From Pomphorhynchus laevis (lineage: Eukaryota > Acanthocephala > Palaeacanthocephala > Echinorhynchida > Pomphorhynchidae): a stretch of DNA of 64,000 nt. The notes under the pieces are model-generated. The model saw nothing but the letters and a program-made list of their open reading frames with translations, was not told where the DNA came from and did no database searches. Shown here in pieces: positions 9,444 through 22,081 of this stretch. The translations under genes and the position numbers were made by a program. Location: the NCBI GenBank assembly GCA_012934845.2, contig WNNJ02003107.1, positions 1-64,000 of the forward strand, given 5' to 3'. Position 1 is the first letter of the stretch. Every line of letters starts with the position of its first letter.

Positions 9444-10361
9444 CTAAAGCCAATAAAAATATAAATTTAACAATACGGCGCTTTTTAGGATAGCTAGTTT
9501 ATTAAATGTGCTACGAAGAGTTCACTCACTTCAAGCATGTAAATTTTAATAAAGTTATATTATTTCCATAACATTTGATTGTAATTTGAATGTGTGGCCG
9601 ATTTACCGGGCTTAATTATATGCATAATAGTTAGTCAAACGTTTATTCAATTAAATCTAATATTGAGTTTTTTGAACTCAATACTAAGTTCGCAACACAT
9701 ATCCTAATTTTTATAATTAATTATACATATGAATTATATATAATTAATTATATATAATTATAACAATTAGGATGTGTGTTGAACTGATAAAAAAGTCTGC
9801 ACAACATGTAATCAAAGTCCGGTTTTTGTCAGCATCTACAATTATAAAACTGAAACGTATGAGCTCCCGGAGCACAGTGTTACACATTATACTATAAAAT
9901 TATATATACTTACCTATATAATTTTATATATTGTATATAATATAATTTATATATTAGTAATATATTAGTATATATCAGTAGTTATATCGGAAGAAATACA
10001 ATATTGTCTGAAATTGTATCTTTATAGTTTTTGAAGATCATGTTCACGATCGTAAAATAAGGTAAAAGTTTTTAGTGTCACTCAGATGATAATATAAAAA
10101 TCATATACCATATATGGAAAGATTACAGTTAATATAAACTTAGAGGTTCAACGATGAAAATTTATGTGATCACTTACTTCAATTTCTTTACCCACTTAAA
10201 TCAGATGTAAGGGTAATAATTAAACAATTATTATAGAATTTTGATGGCACTTTATATACTCATTCAGTCACTGCTTAGCAATAAAAGTAGTTAACGGTTT
10301 AGATTTAGCTTAAATGAATAAATATTAAAAAAAATTTTCGCTGGCTGTGTTTTATACTTAC
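9444..10361 (-). other. Intron of the pseudokinase gene
   Basis: Bounded by donor GGA|GTAAGTAT (minus; donor G at 10361) and acceptor TTGGCTTTAG|GG. It carries the second copy of the dispersed repeat (9786-9900) and palindromic TAATTAATTATATA words. Confidence 0.75.
9786..9900. repeat. Dispersed repeat, copy 2 (in intron)
   Basis: Diverged copy of 1315-1425, same orientation, sharing GTCTGC, TGTAATC, TCCGG-TTTT, ATTATAAAACTG and GAGCTCCCGGAGCAC. Confidence 0.6.
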
Positions 10362-10522
10362 TCCGTTCGCTGTTTCAAATAGATGTATATTTTTAACTGC
10401 GATAATCCTCTGTGTAGTCAAATCTTGTGCTTTGTAAATCACTGCTCTGTTAGATACGTGTATAGTTTCCAGTTCCTTGTACTTTATTTGACATTGATGT
10501 TCTGGATTTAATGCTAACATTA
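10362..10522 (-). CDS. CDK-family pseudokinase, N-lobe exon
   Basis: Encodes MLALNPEHQCQIKYKELETI... through VIYKAQDLTTQRIIAVKNIH to ETANG, then splices in phase 0 to the exon ending at 9443. It aligns with the start of the CDK N-lobe. The ATP-anchoring lysine is kept (AVK), but the glycine-rich loop (GEGTYG in CDKs) reads HVSNRA with no glycine. The ATG at 10520 could be the true start. Alternatively the AG just before 10522 (TTTATAATTTAG) may accept a splice from the exon ending at 12465; phases agree (G + TA). Confidence 0.7.
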
Positions 10523-12464
10523 CTAAATTATAAATATTTAGAGTGCTCGATTGTTTCAGTTAATGCAAGTATGTTCTTTAAATTACATTCAACTTAACAG
10601 TTGAATGTAATTTTAATGTATGAAGTTCATTAACTTAGAAAATAATTCTTAATCATAAGATTACAGAAATTATTTAGTTTTCCATTATTTAGAAATAAAA
10701 TCTTAACTGAAATACTAATTTCTTAATTTCTACAGCTGCTGCATCATTTTAACGTCAAACTTCCTAAAGATGGTAGTTATTTAATGCGCTGTATTTTATT
10801 CAAAATAAATTACCATCATTATGTAATTGTCTTTTACATTATTCCTGAAAATAGGCTCTTATGTATACCTAAGAGAAAAATAAGTTCAATGCAAGTGATC
10901 AACTTGAAAGATAAAGAAATTGATAAAAGATAAAAATATAAACTAATAAATTATGTAACGCCCAGTCAATTGGCAAATTTTAATTATATCCGTCTTTGTG
11001 GTGAGTAGACAATATTTCGCGGTATCCGTATATGACAGGTAAAGGCACATAAAATTCCAAACACGATATCATGAGTGTCTTCTTTTAAATAAAGGCATTA
11101 ATTCTAATAATATTAGAATCAATATTATTTATCATCCGAATATTTAGAAACGTATATTTATTTGTGGATTTGTGAAATTAACGCTGTGATATATAAATTT
11201 ACGTATCGTGTAAAAATTATTTAACATTGTGCAGCATTTTAATTTAAATCTAAATATCATATTCAAATATCATATTATAAACTAAATATCATATTATATT
11301 CAAACATAAATATTATTAAAAAATTAATTAATAATTTGTAATTATTAATTATAATTTTATAATTTAACGAAATAATAGTTACAAATCTTTTAAATTATTT
11401 GCAATCGATCCTCTGTTAATTGAGAAACGCGACTTTAGGGTATTGGAGTGTATTCACATGCTCACAATTAAATGTGACGTAAAATAAATTTAAAATAAAT
11501 ATAATATAATTTATTTTAAATATATTTAAAATAAATTTTATTAGATTTTTTTTATTTTTAAAATAAAAAAACTGTAATTTTAATATAGTTAAATTGGAAC
11601 AAAGAAATAAATAGTTTTCCTATTTTTTCTTCTTTCATTTCTATTATTTCATTTCTATATTTTTATTGGAACAAATAACACATTTTCCTTTATTTAAAAA
11701 AAATTAATATTTCAATAGCTCCTGCGTTCAATATTGTAAATATTTATTTAATTACTTATTTTATTGTATTTCTGATGATGATAGCAGGATCCATCGAAAT
11801 ATTGATTTTTTTAAATAAAGGAAAATGTGTTATTTGTTCCAATAAAAATATATAATAGAAATGAAAGAAGATTATGGGTTTAGTATTTGTTATGTAATTA
11901 TAATAATTATAATATGTTACTTACTGCTAATATTATATTATAATATAATTGTGACGTTAGCAGTTTACTTCATTTCACAGGCTGCTCAATTTTCAGCAAA
12001 CGGATATATATTTTGCTAAAATCGTAAAAAATGAAATCTTCACATATTTTTTTTATTATTCGATAACAATGTGGTTTTATAAGAATCCATCAAACGAATA
12101 TTTGTAATTCAAATACTATTATAAATTTAATACTATGACATCTTACTATAATCTTAGCATATTAGAAACATTGAATCCATTATTATCGAAGAACGGCTAG
12201 CTATTTGCGAATCAAATGGAACAATCTATAATGTATGAAATGAATCCTGACGATAAAGTCAGTAGAAAGTATTACTTTATAAATGAAGAATCTGTATTTA
12301 AGATTAAAATTAAATAATTAAACAATCTTAATATTAAAGATATAAGTAAATTTAATAAATAACCTATTAAATAATATTAATTTAATTCTTATGCTTTAAG
12401 ATTGTTTGTAAATTTTAAAAGACTATAAAGATTCAGATTTTCTTCATTAGGGAAATAAACCTAC
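10523..12464. other. AT-rich stretch, possible first intron of the pseudokinase gene
   Basis: No exon seen. Contains the foldback element at 11628-11871. If the 312-residue exon belongs to the kinase gene, this is a 1.9-kb intron; otherwise it is intergenic. Confidence 0.4.
11628..11871. mobile_element. MITE-like foldback element, about 80-bp inverted repeats
   Basis: The left arm starts TCTTCTTTCATTTC and runs through ATTGGAACAAATAACACATT to about 11718. Its reverse complement ends at 11871. The left arm has an extra roughly 10-bp ATTTC-rich duplication. The short centre (GCTCCTGCG ... GCAGGATCC) is itself partly inverted. No transposase. Confidence 0.65.
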
Positions 12465-13401
12465 CATTATCATCCATGTTATCATCTTGTTGTTCATGTA
12501 TTTGTTCGCTACTTACAGTATCCTGTGAAAAATTATAACTGGGATAAGTTTGAAATGTTACTTGGTCATCTGAATTGCTTAAAGTATTTCCATTTATTGG
12601 AACTTGGATACTACTATTTCCTACTGTCAAACCGCTTTGAGGAAGTCCACTATCACCACGGCTAATTGCATCATCATTTCGCAGTTCATCATGTAGTGAT
12701 CCATAATAATGCTCTGTGTTTATTTCTATATTAATGGTTGATACGTACAATGCACTTCTAGATTCGACTTCGGTGGTTGACGACTGAACTGCATAATCGT
12801 TAGTTGTATGTAGGTTATTTATCTCGCAATTCTGGCGTGTTATGGGATGTTCACTTAAATTATGACAATTTGCAATAATACTGTTAGATATATAATGTAA
12901 GACACTCTTGACAATATTGGATATTGCGGGTGTTGACGGTGAAGGAGGTCGTACATCCTTCTGACTAACTGAAAGTCGCATGTTACTTTTATTTGATGGA
13001 GAAGTTAGATGGTCTGTATGACAATTTGGTCGTTTGAAAACACATGAATGCAGATCATCTGCGCTGCCATAACGCTTGATATTCTGTTCGATTGGTAATA
13101 GGGAATTAAGCCCCACTGTAAGTTGAATTGATTGATCAAATGGTTTTTCTTTGGTATTGACTGCACTTTTTGCATTCTTAACAGTTTTTTGTGAATATGA
13201 TCTCGATCGCCTCTTCCGAATACCAAAATCTATTAAGTTTGTTGAATTGGGAACATTACTTCTCGGCATGTTATCATTTTCAAATGCATTCCTACATTGA
13301 TCGGTATCGAATTTATAGACTTCTCCTTCCCTTACCTTCCCTTGATTATTCAAATCAGTGGAATCAGTTTGACCATCGATGTTGATGTCGCTAAACTGCA
13401 T
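12465..13401 (-). CDS. Low-complexity Ser/Thr/Asn-rich protein exon, possibly N-terminus of the pseudokinase
   Basis: Open frame from ATG 13401 (MQFSDINIDGQTDSTD) for 312 codons to a donor G|GTAGGT at 12465/12464; the frame stops soon after the donor. The sequence is hydrophilic and mostly disordered in appearance, with a basic patch (GIRKRRSRSYSQK) and proline-directed sites (VRPPSPSTPAIS). No globular domain is recognised. Codon frame and base composition contrast with the AT-rich flanks, so it is very likely coding. The donor leaves phase 1, which fits the acceptor just upstream of the kinase N-lobe exon. The joined frame would be 634 residues. The alternative is a separate gene whose next exon is unseen. 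Confidence 0.6.
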
Positions 13402-14055
13402 TGTTGCTCCTCTTCCTAATTTTGAAATCTTCCTTCTCCTTGTGTAATTATAAATGTACTTTACTCCAAGTTTTATTACGAGATACACTTATAGACTCAA
13501 ACCGTGAACTTATTCGCTTCACAAATTAGAGATAATATCAAGCAGCTGTGGGTGGACTGCTTGTCACGCTGTTTCGTTTAACATTTTGTCCGCAGATTAC
13601 GAAATCAAAAGTCAATTTCCCTAATGAAATGATATATTTGGTGCATTAGTATCATACGAGCATAATATCACCGAATTTCTCGTCTGGAGTTCTTATTGCA
13701 AAATTTGTCAAGTAACTCACTATTTCGTGTAGATAAGAGAAAATCACAATATCCGTAAATTGAGTTAATTATTATCACTAACGCAAATTTTTTTGCCTCA
13801 ACGTGTACTTTAAATTTGTGAAAATTAAGTCAAGAACTGTTTTCTTAGATTTGTGTGTTCGACGAACGCCAAAACGTTTGCTTTCTAATAAAATGATCAG
13901 ATCGGCAAGCGTAGAAAAACTATTTTTATTATAGCAATGATTTATTTAATCTCTTGATGCTAAATTAAGATATATTCTCTAATTTAAACCATATAATCAA
14001 ACATTTCTCTCTGATGTACGAGCATTTTTTCATGAATTTATAACATAAATTCAAA
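13402..14055. other. Flank between the S/T-rich exon and the satellite
   Basis: Probable promoter/5' region of the minus-strand gene ending at 13401. No specific motif could be supported. Confidence 0.35.
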
Positions 14056-17000
14056 GTTAAAAATTGAAAAAGTGTATACATATTTCAAATATTATCTAAA
14101 TATCATAAGGAAAGTGATTAGTTTCACAAATCCATAACATGTTAAAAGTTAGAAAAGTGTATACATATTTCAAATATTATCTAAATATCATAAGGAAAGT
14201 GATTGGTTTCACAAATCCATAAGATGTTAAAAGTTGAAAAAGTGTATACATATTTCAAATATTATCTAAATATCATAAGGAAAGTGATTGGTTTCACAAA
14301 TCCATAACATGTTTAAAGTTGAAAAAGTGTATACATATTTCAAATATTATCTAAATATCACAAGGAAAAAGATTGGTTTCACAAATCCATAACATGTTAA
14401 AAGTTAGAAAAGTGTATACATATTTCAAATATTATTTAAGTATCATAAGGAAAGTGATTGGTTTCACAAATCCATAACATGTTAAAAGTTAGAAAAGTGT
14501 ATACATATTTCAAAAATTATCTAAATATCATAAGGAAAGTGATTGGTTTCACAAATCCATAACATGTTAAAAGTTAGAAAAGTGTATACATATTTCAAAT
14601 ATTATCTAAATATCATAAGGAAAGTGATTGGTTTCACAAATCCATAACATGTTAAAAGTTGAAAAAGTGTATACATATTTCAAATATTATCTAAATATCA
14701 TAAGGAAAGTGATTGGTTTCACAAATCCATAACATGTTAAAAGTTGAAAAAGTGTATACATATTTCAAATATTATCTAAATATCATAAGGAAAGTGATTG
14801 GTTTCACAAATCCATAACTTGTTAAAAGTTAAAAAAGTGTATACATATTTCAAATATTATCTAAATATCACAAGGAAAAAGATTGGTTTCACAAATCCAT
14901 AACATGTTAAAAGTTAGAAAAGTGTATACATATTTCAAATATTATTTAAGTATCATAAGGAAAGTGATTGGTTTCACAAATCCATAACATGTTAAAAGTT
15001 AGAAAAGTGTATACATATTTCAAATATTATCTAAATATCATAAGGAAAGTGATTGGTTTCACAAATCCATAACATGTTAAAAGTTGAAAAAGTGTATACA
15101 TATTTCAAATATTATCTAAATATCATAAGGAAAGTGATTGGTTTCACAAATCCATAACATGTTAAAAGTTGAAAAAGTGTATACATATTTCAAATATTAT
15201 CTAAATATCATAAGGAAAGTGATTGGTTTCACAAATCCATAACATGTTAAAAGTTGAAAAAGTGTATACATATTTCAAATATTATCTAAATATCATAAGG
15301 AAAGTGATTGGTTTCACAAATCCATAACTTGTTAAAAGTTAGAAAAGTGTATACATATTTCAAATATTATCTAAATATCATAAGGAAAGTGATTGGTTTT
15401 ACAAATCCATAACTTGTTAAAAGTTGAAAAAGTGTTCATATTTCAAATATTATCTAAATATCATAAGGAAAGTGATTGGTTTCACAAATCCATAACATGT
15501 TAAAAGTTGAAAAAGTGTATACATATTTCAAATATTATCTAAATATCATAAGGAAAGTGATTGGTTTCACAAATCCATAACTTGTTAAAAGTTGAAAAAG
15601 TGTATACATATTTCAAATATTATCTAAATATCATAAGGAAAGTGATTGGTTTCACAAATCCATAACATGTTAAAAGTTGAAAAAGTGTATACATATTTCA
15701 AATATTATCTAAATATCATAAGGAAAGTGATTGGTTTCACAAATCCATAACATGTTAAAAGTTGAAAAAGTGTATACATATTTCAAATATTATTTAAGTA
15801 TCATAAGGAAAGTGATTGGTTTCACAAATCCATAACATGTTAAAAGTTAGAAAAGTGTATACATATTTCAAATATTATCAAAATATCATAAGGAAAGTCA
15901 TTGGTTTCACAATTCCATAACATGTTAAAAGTTGAAAAAGTGTATACATATTTCAAATATTATCTAAATATCATAAGGAAAGTGATTGGTTTCACAAATC
16001 CATAACATGTTAAAAGTTGAAAAAGTGTATACATATTTCAAATATTATAAAAATATCATAAGGAAAGTGATTGGTTTCACAAATCCATAACATGTTAAAA
16101 GTTGAAAAAGTGTATACATATTTCAAATATTATTTAAGTATCATAAGGAAAGTGATTGGTTTCACAAATCCATAACATGTTAAAAGTTGAAAAAGTGTAT
16201 ACATATTTCAAATATTATCTAAATATCATAAGGAAAGTGATTGGTTTCACAAATCCATAACATGTTAAAAGTTAGAAAAGTGTATACATATTTCAAATAT
16301 TATCTAAATATCATAAGGAAAGTGATTGGTTTCACAAATCCATAACATGTTAAAAGTTAGAAAAGTGTATACATATTTCAAATATTATCTAAATATCATA
16401 AGGAAAGTGATTGGTTTCACAAATCCAAAGGATGTTAAATGTTGAAAGTGTGTATACATATTTCAAATATTATCTAAATATCATAAGGAAAGTGATTGGT
16501 TTCACAAATCCATAACATGTTAAAAGTTGAAAAAGTGTATACATATTTCAAATATTATTTAAGTATCATAAGGAAAGTGATTGGTTTCACAAATCCATAA
16601 CATGTTAAAAGTTGAAAAAGTGTATACATATTTCAAATATTATTTAAGTATCATAAGGAAAGTGATTGGTTTCACAAATCCATAACATGTTAAAAGTTGA
16701 AAAAGTGTATACATATTTCAAATATTATCTAAATATCATAAGGAAAGTGATTGGTTTCACAAATCCATAACATGTTAAAAGTTGAAAAAGTGTATACATA
16801 TTTCAAATATTATCTAAATATCATAAGGAAAGTGATTGGTTTTAACAAATCCATAAGATGTTAAAAGTTGAAAAAGTGTATACATATTTCAAATATTATC
16901 TAAATATCATAAGGAAAGTGATTGGTTTCACAAATCCATAACATGTTAAAAGTTGAAAAAGTGTATACATATTTCAAATATTATCTAAATATCATAAGGA

Positions 17001-20000
17001 AAGTGATTGGTTTCACAAATCCATAACTTGTTAAAAGTTGAAAAAGTGTATACATATTTCAAATATTATCTAAATATCATAAGGAAAGTGATTGGTTTCA
17101 CAAATCCATAACATGTTAAAAGTTGAAAAAGTGTATACATATTTCAAATATTATCTAAATATCATAAGGAAAGTGATTGGTTTCACAAATCCATAACATG
17201 TTAAAAGTTAGAAAAGTGTATACATATTTCAAATATTATCTAAATATCATAAGGAAAGTGATTGGTTTCACAAATCCATAACATGTTAAAAGTTGAAAAA
17301 GTGTATACATATTTCAAATATTATCTAAATATCATAAGGAAAGTGATTGGTTTCACAAATCCATAACATGTTAAAAGTTGAAAAAGTGTATACATGTTTC
17401 AAATATTATTTAAGTATCATAAGGAAAGTGATTGGTTTCACAAATCCATAACATGTTAAAAGTTGAAAAAGTGTATACATATTTCAAATATTATTTAAGT
17501 ATCATAAGGAAAGTGATTGGTTTCACAAATCCATAACATGTTAAAAGTTGAAAAAGTGTATAGATATTTCAATTATTATCTAAATATCATAAGGAAAGTG
17601 ATTGGTTTCACAAATCCATAACATGTTAAAAGTTAGATAAGTGTTTACATATTTTAAATATTATCTAAATATCATAAGGAAAGTGATTGGTTTCACAAAT
17701 CCATAACATGTTAAAAGTTGAAAAAGTTTATACATATTTCAAATATTATCTAAATATCATAAGGAAAGTGATTGGTTTCACAAATCCATAACATGTTAAA
17801 AGTTGAAAAAGTGTATACATATTTCAAATATTATCTAAATATCATAAGGAAAGTGATTGGTTTCACAAATCCATAACATGTTAAAAGTTGAAAAAGTGTA
17901 TACACATTTCAAATATTATCTAAATATCATAAGGAATGTGATTGGTTTCACAAATCCATAACATGTTAAAAGTTGGAAAAGTGTATATATATTTCAAATA
18001 TTATCTAAATATCATAAGGAAAGTAATTGGTTTCACAAATCCATAAGATGTTAAAAGTTGAAAAAGTGTATACATATTTCAAATATTATCTAAATATCAT
18101 AAGGAAAGTGATTGGTTTCACAAATCCATAACATGTTAAAAGTAAGAAAAGTGTATACATATTTCAAATATTATCTAAATATCAAAAGTTAAGTGATTGG
18201 TTTCACAAATCCATAACTTGTTGAAAGTTGAAAAAGTGTTCATATTTCAAATATTATCTAAATATCATAAGGAAAGTGATTGATTTCACAAATCCATAAC
18301 TTGTTAAAAGTTAGAAAAGTGTATACATATTTCAAAAATTATCTAAATATCATAAGGAAAGTGATTGGTTTCACAAATCCATAACATGTTAAAAGTTAGA
18401 AAAGTGTATACATATTTCAAATATTATCTAAATATCACAAGGAAAGTGATTGGTTTCACAAATCCATAACATGTTAAAAGTTGAAAAAGTGTATACATAT
18501 TTCAAATATTATCTAAATATCATAAGGAAAGTGATTGGTTTCACAAATCCATAACATGTTAAAAGTTAGAAAAGTGTATACATATTTCAAATATTATCTA
18601 AATATCATAAGGAAAGTGATTGGTTTCACAAATCCATAACATGTTAAAAGTTAGAAAAGTGTATACATATTTCAAATATTATCTAAATATCATAAGGAAA
18701 GTGATTGGTTTCACAAATCCATAACATTTTAAATGTTAGAAAAGTGTATACATATTTCAAATATTATCTAAATATCATAAGGAAAGTGATTGGTTTCACA
18801 AATCCATAACATGTTAAAAGTTAAAAAGTGTATACATATTTCAAATATTATCTAAATATCATAAGGAAAGTGATTGGTTTCACAAATCCATAACATGTTA
18901 AAAGTTAGAAAAGCGTATACATATTTCAAATATTATCTAAATATCATAAGGAAAGTGATTGGTTTCACAATTCCATAACATGTTAAAAGTTAGAAAAGTG
19001 TATACATATTTCAAATATTATCTAAATATCATAAGAAAAGTGATTGGTTTCACAAATCTATTACATGTTAAAAGTTGAAAAAGTGTATACATATTTCAAA
19101 TATTATCTAAATATCATAAGGAAAGTGATTGGTTTCACAAATTTATAACTTGTTAAAAGTTGAAAAAGTGTATACATATTTCAAATATTATTTAAGTATC
19201 ATAAGGAAAGTGATTGGTTTCACAAATCCATAACATGTTAAAAGTTGAAAAAGTGTATACATATTTCAAATATTATCTAAATATCATAAGGAAAGTGATT
19301 GGTTTCACAAATCCATAACTTGTTAAAAGTTGAAAAAGTGTATACATATTTCAAATATTATCTAAATATCATAAGGAAAGTGATTGGTTTCACAAATCCA
19401 TAACATGTTAAAAGTTAGAAAAGTGTATACATATTTCAAATATTATCAAAATATCATAAGGAAAGTGATTGGTTTCACAAATCCATAACATGTTAAAAGT
19501 TGGAAAAGTGTATACATATTTCAAATATTATTTAAGTATCATAGGGAAAGTGTGTTTCACAAATCCATAACTTGTTAAAAGTTGAAAAAGTGTATACATA
19601 TTTCAAATATTATCTGAATATCATAAGGAAAGTGATTGGTTTCACAAATCCATAACTTGTTAAAAGTTGAAAAAGTGTATACATTTTTTAAATATTATCT
19701 AAATATCATAAGGAAAGTGATTGGTTTCACAAATCCATAACTTATTAAAAGTTAGAAAAGTGTATACATATTTCAAATATTATCTAAATATCATAAGGAA
19801 AGTGATTGGTTTCACAAATCCATAACATGTTAAAAGTTGAAAAAGTGTATACATATTTCAAATATTATCTAAATATCATAAGGAAAGTGATTGGTTTCAC
19901 AAATCCATAACATGTTAAAAGTTAGAAAAGTGTATACATATTTCAAATATTATCTAAATATCATAAGGAAAGTGATTGGTTTCACAAATCCATTACATGT

Positions 20001-20096
20001 TAAAAGTTGAAAAAGTGTATACATATTTCAAATATTATCTTAAATATCATAAGGAAAGTGATTGGTTTCACAAATCCATAACTTATTAATAGTTAG
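14056..20096. repeat. 85-bp satellite array, about 71 copies
   Basis: Head-to-tail copies of an 85-bp unit (GTTAAAAGTT..., then AAGTGTATACATATTTCAAA, TAAGGAAAGTGATTGG, TTTCACAAATCCATAAC). Starts of the GTTAAAAGTT phase at 14141, 14226 and 14311 give an exact 85-base period. Copies differ by a few recurring variants (CTAAATATC versus TTAAGTATC; AGTTGAAAA versus AGTTAGAAA; AACATG versus AACTTG), and a few have small indels. A distinctive variant (CACAAGGAAAAAG) recurs at 14359 and 14869, 510 bases or six units apart, showing higher-order duplication. There are no spacers, so it is not a CRISPR array, and no long open frame. Confidence 0.97.
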
Positions 20097-20413
20097 ATAT
20101 TTCAACTAAATATATAATAGTTAGATATTTCAACTAAATATAAAAAGGAAAGTAAAAACATTATGAGGATATCAAAAATATTTATGTAGATCTTAAAATA
20201 AAGTAAAAATTTCTCTATTATATAATGCTAAATCACACAACGTTAATTCCAATGATCCCATGGTCTAACACCTTGATAATACAGACAACTTTCTACGTTA
20301 ATTAAAATTTTAATAGTTAAATTCTTTAAACAGTTTAAAGAATGCATTACAATTTTTCTCTTGCTTATAAGTGAGTCACCACAGTTTTATAAAAATGCTA
20401 TATTTTCATGTTG
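20097..20413. other. Satellite edge and 3' flank of ZNG1 gene
   Basis: Starts with a short duplicated word (AATAGTTAGATATTTCAACT, twice) at the decaying array edge, then AT-rich flank. Confidence 0.4.
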
Positions 20414-21523
20414 TTATTTTTCTTCGAAACTATTTTTAATTGATATATGTTCGGATATCATTTGATCTAGTTGACGTTTACGCATATTATCGCCTATGAA
20501 TACAAAACGCGAAACTTCATTAATAGTGTTGTTCATTAATTCAAATTCATCGTAATTATCATCTACTGCCTGAACTATCACCGTTTTCAGATCCTCATAT
20601 ACTTCTTCCTCAACGATTACTGACGCTTTCAATCTTCGGATTCTTCCATACTTTCCTTCAACAGTCTGATCTTCTTGATTGTTCCAAAGAAGTTCAGTAA
20701 GCAATTCATTTAGTTTTTGCCTCTTAAAATACGTATTGGGTGGGCAATCTATTGTAAAACAACGAATATTTTTAGTACTGTCTGAGTGATCTTTGTTTAG
20801 TAATGTCGACAATGAAGACATTTTTGATCGTATCAATTCATAGTCTTCATAACCACACAGATTTAACACTCCACTCTTTATATCTATATCGCAGTATTGT
20901 GTGAATGAGCATGTTGCCCAGGGATTTCTTTTAAATATGTTATCGTGGCAAAGTTGTTTGCACTGTTTAGAAATTCCAAAACGTGATTGCAATAAATCCA
21001 TTTTATTTACAATTATATGATCCGCGTAAATTAATTGAACTGTGAACTCGTTTTCAAACTCTAATGATGCATTTTGTCCAGTTCGATAGAGCCTACATGC
21101 ATCCACAATTGTGACAACACCGTTTAATTTAAAACGGCTATTCAAACCTTCATCAAGCCATAATGAATTTATTATTGGGCCTGGATTAGCTAATCCGGAA
21201 GACTCTACAATGACATAGTTTATTTGCGAATGTTTTGTAAGAGATTCTAAAGCCCTTATCGTCTGCCCTTTAGCCGAACAACACAGACATCCATTGTTTA
21301 CTTCTATCCATTCTTCATAAAGATTTCCATTTTCACCAACAAACATAGGTTTTTCTAGTTGGTTGAACTTATCATCAGGCGCATATTCATTCAAAAGCAC
21401 AGCAATTCGTAAACCATGATTATCGTTTAATATCTTCCTTAGCAGCGTTGTCTTACCAGAGCCGAGCAAGCCAGTGATTATAGTAATTGGAATTTTACTC
21501 GTGCATTCAATTGAATCGTTCAT
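20414..21523 (-). CDS. ZNG1: ZNG1/CBWD zinc-chaperone GTPase (COG0523 family), single exon
   Basis: 369 residues in one exon. The ATG at 21523 is preceded directly by an in-frame TGA, so the start is secure. G domain: Walker A GLLGSGKTTL (about residues 18-27), the metal-binding CxCC motif in NNGCLCCSAKG, Walker-B-like YVIVESSGLANPGP, and NKMD for guanine specificity. A CobW C-terminal domain follows (CFTIDCPPNTYFKRQKL ... SRFVFIGDNMRKRQLD). Animal and fungal ZNG1 deliver zinc to methionine aminopeptidase 1, using an N-terminal CPELVPI-type motif to dock. Here the N-terminus is only MNDSIECTSKIPITIITG and that motif is absent. Human ZNG1A is about 395 residues, so the difference is mostly at the ends. 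Confidence 0.95.
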   Translation of the reverse strand: MNDSIECTSKIPITIITGLLGSGKTTLLRKILNDNHGLRIAVLLNEYAPDDKFNQLEKPMFVGENGNLYEEWIEVNNGCLCCSAKGQTIRALESLTKHSQINYVIVESSGLANPGPIINSLWLDEGLNSRFKLNGVVTIVDACRLYRTGQNASLEFENEFTVQLIYADHIIVNKMDLLQSRFGISKQCKQLCHDNIFKRNPWATCSFTQYCDIDIKSGVLNLCGYEDYELIRSKMSSLSTLLNKDHSDSTKNIRCFTIDCPPNTYFKRQKLNELLTELLWNNQEDQTVEGKYGRIRRLKASVIVEEEVYEDLKTVIVQAVDDNYDEFELMNNTINEVSRFVFIGDNMRKRQLDQMISEHISIKNSFEEK

Positions 21524-21857
21524 TCACAAATTTAACAAAGAGCTAAATGTAATTATTAATATATTTGCGAAAATGAAATGTTTATAGCATTTTCCTATAA
21601 AAAGGCTAATGAGCATTTATATGCTACATTTAATGAATTGTTGTAATAAATAATAGATATGCTGTTCACTTATTATATTCCCCGTCAAATATTTAACATT
21701 TGATTTTGCAAATATTTGAAGACAGTCATCGCTGTCAAGACTCAGATTTTATGCTGCACTGTATAAACAAAACTTTATATTTTCGAATTTATCGAAAATA
21801 TTCTCGACGGACGATTTTTCTAAATTTCCTAATTTATGTTGTTTTATACCATGTATA
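21524..21857. other. Upstream region of ZNG1
   Basis: Probable promoter region of the minus-strand ZNG1 gene; no recognisable motif. Confidence 0.35.
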
Positions 21858-21955
21858 GCCACTACTTCCAAATTCCACTATTTCCAATTGCCACCACTTC
21901 CAAATTCCACTACTTCCAAATGCCACTACTTCCAAATGTCACTACTTTCAAAGAA
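21858..21955. repeat. 16-bp minisatellite
   Basis: About six copies of CCACTACTTCCAAAT plus T or G, with point variants. Confidence 0.8.
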
Positions 21956-22081
21956 AATTTATTACTTACTTCAGTACTTCTGTTCTCACATTAGTCAATT
22001 ATGGTCTCCCAGACACTTAAGAATTCTTCTGGCACACCGTCACCAACTACTTCAAAATAATTTTTTCCTATGGTGTCTATA

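Noticed and set aside
11770-11810. CTGATGA followed by GAAA in the foldback element
   Set aside because: No credible stem I or stem III; probably chance.
14056-20096. CRISPR-like array
   Set aside because: Units are contiguous 85-bp repeats with no unique spacers and no cas genes; eukaryotic satellite.
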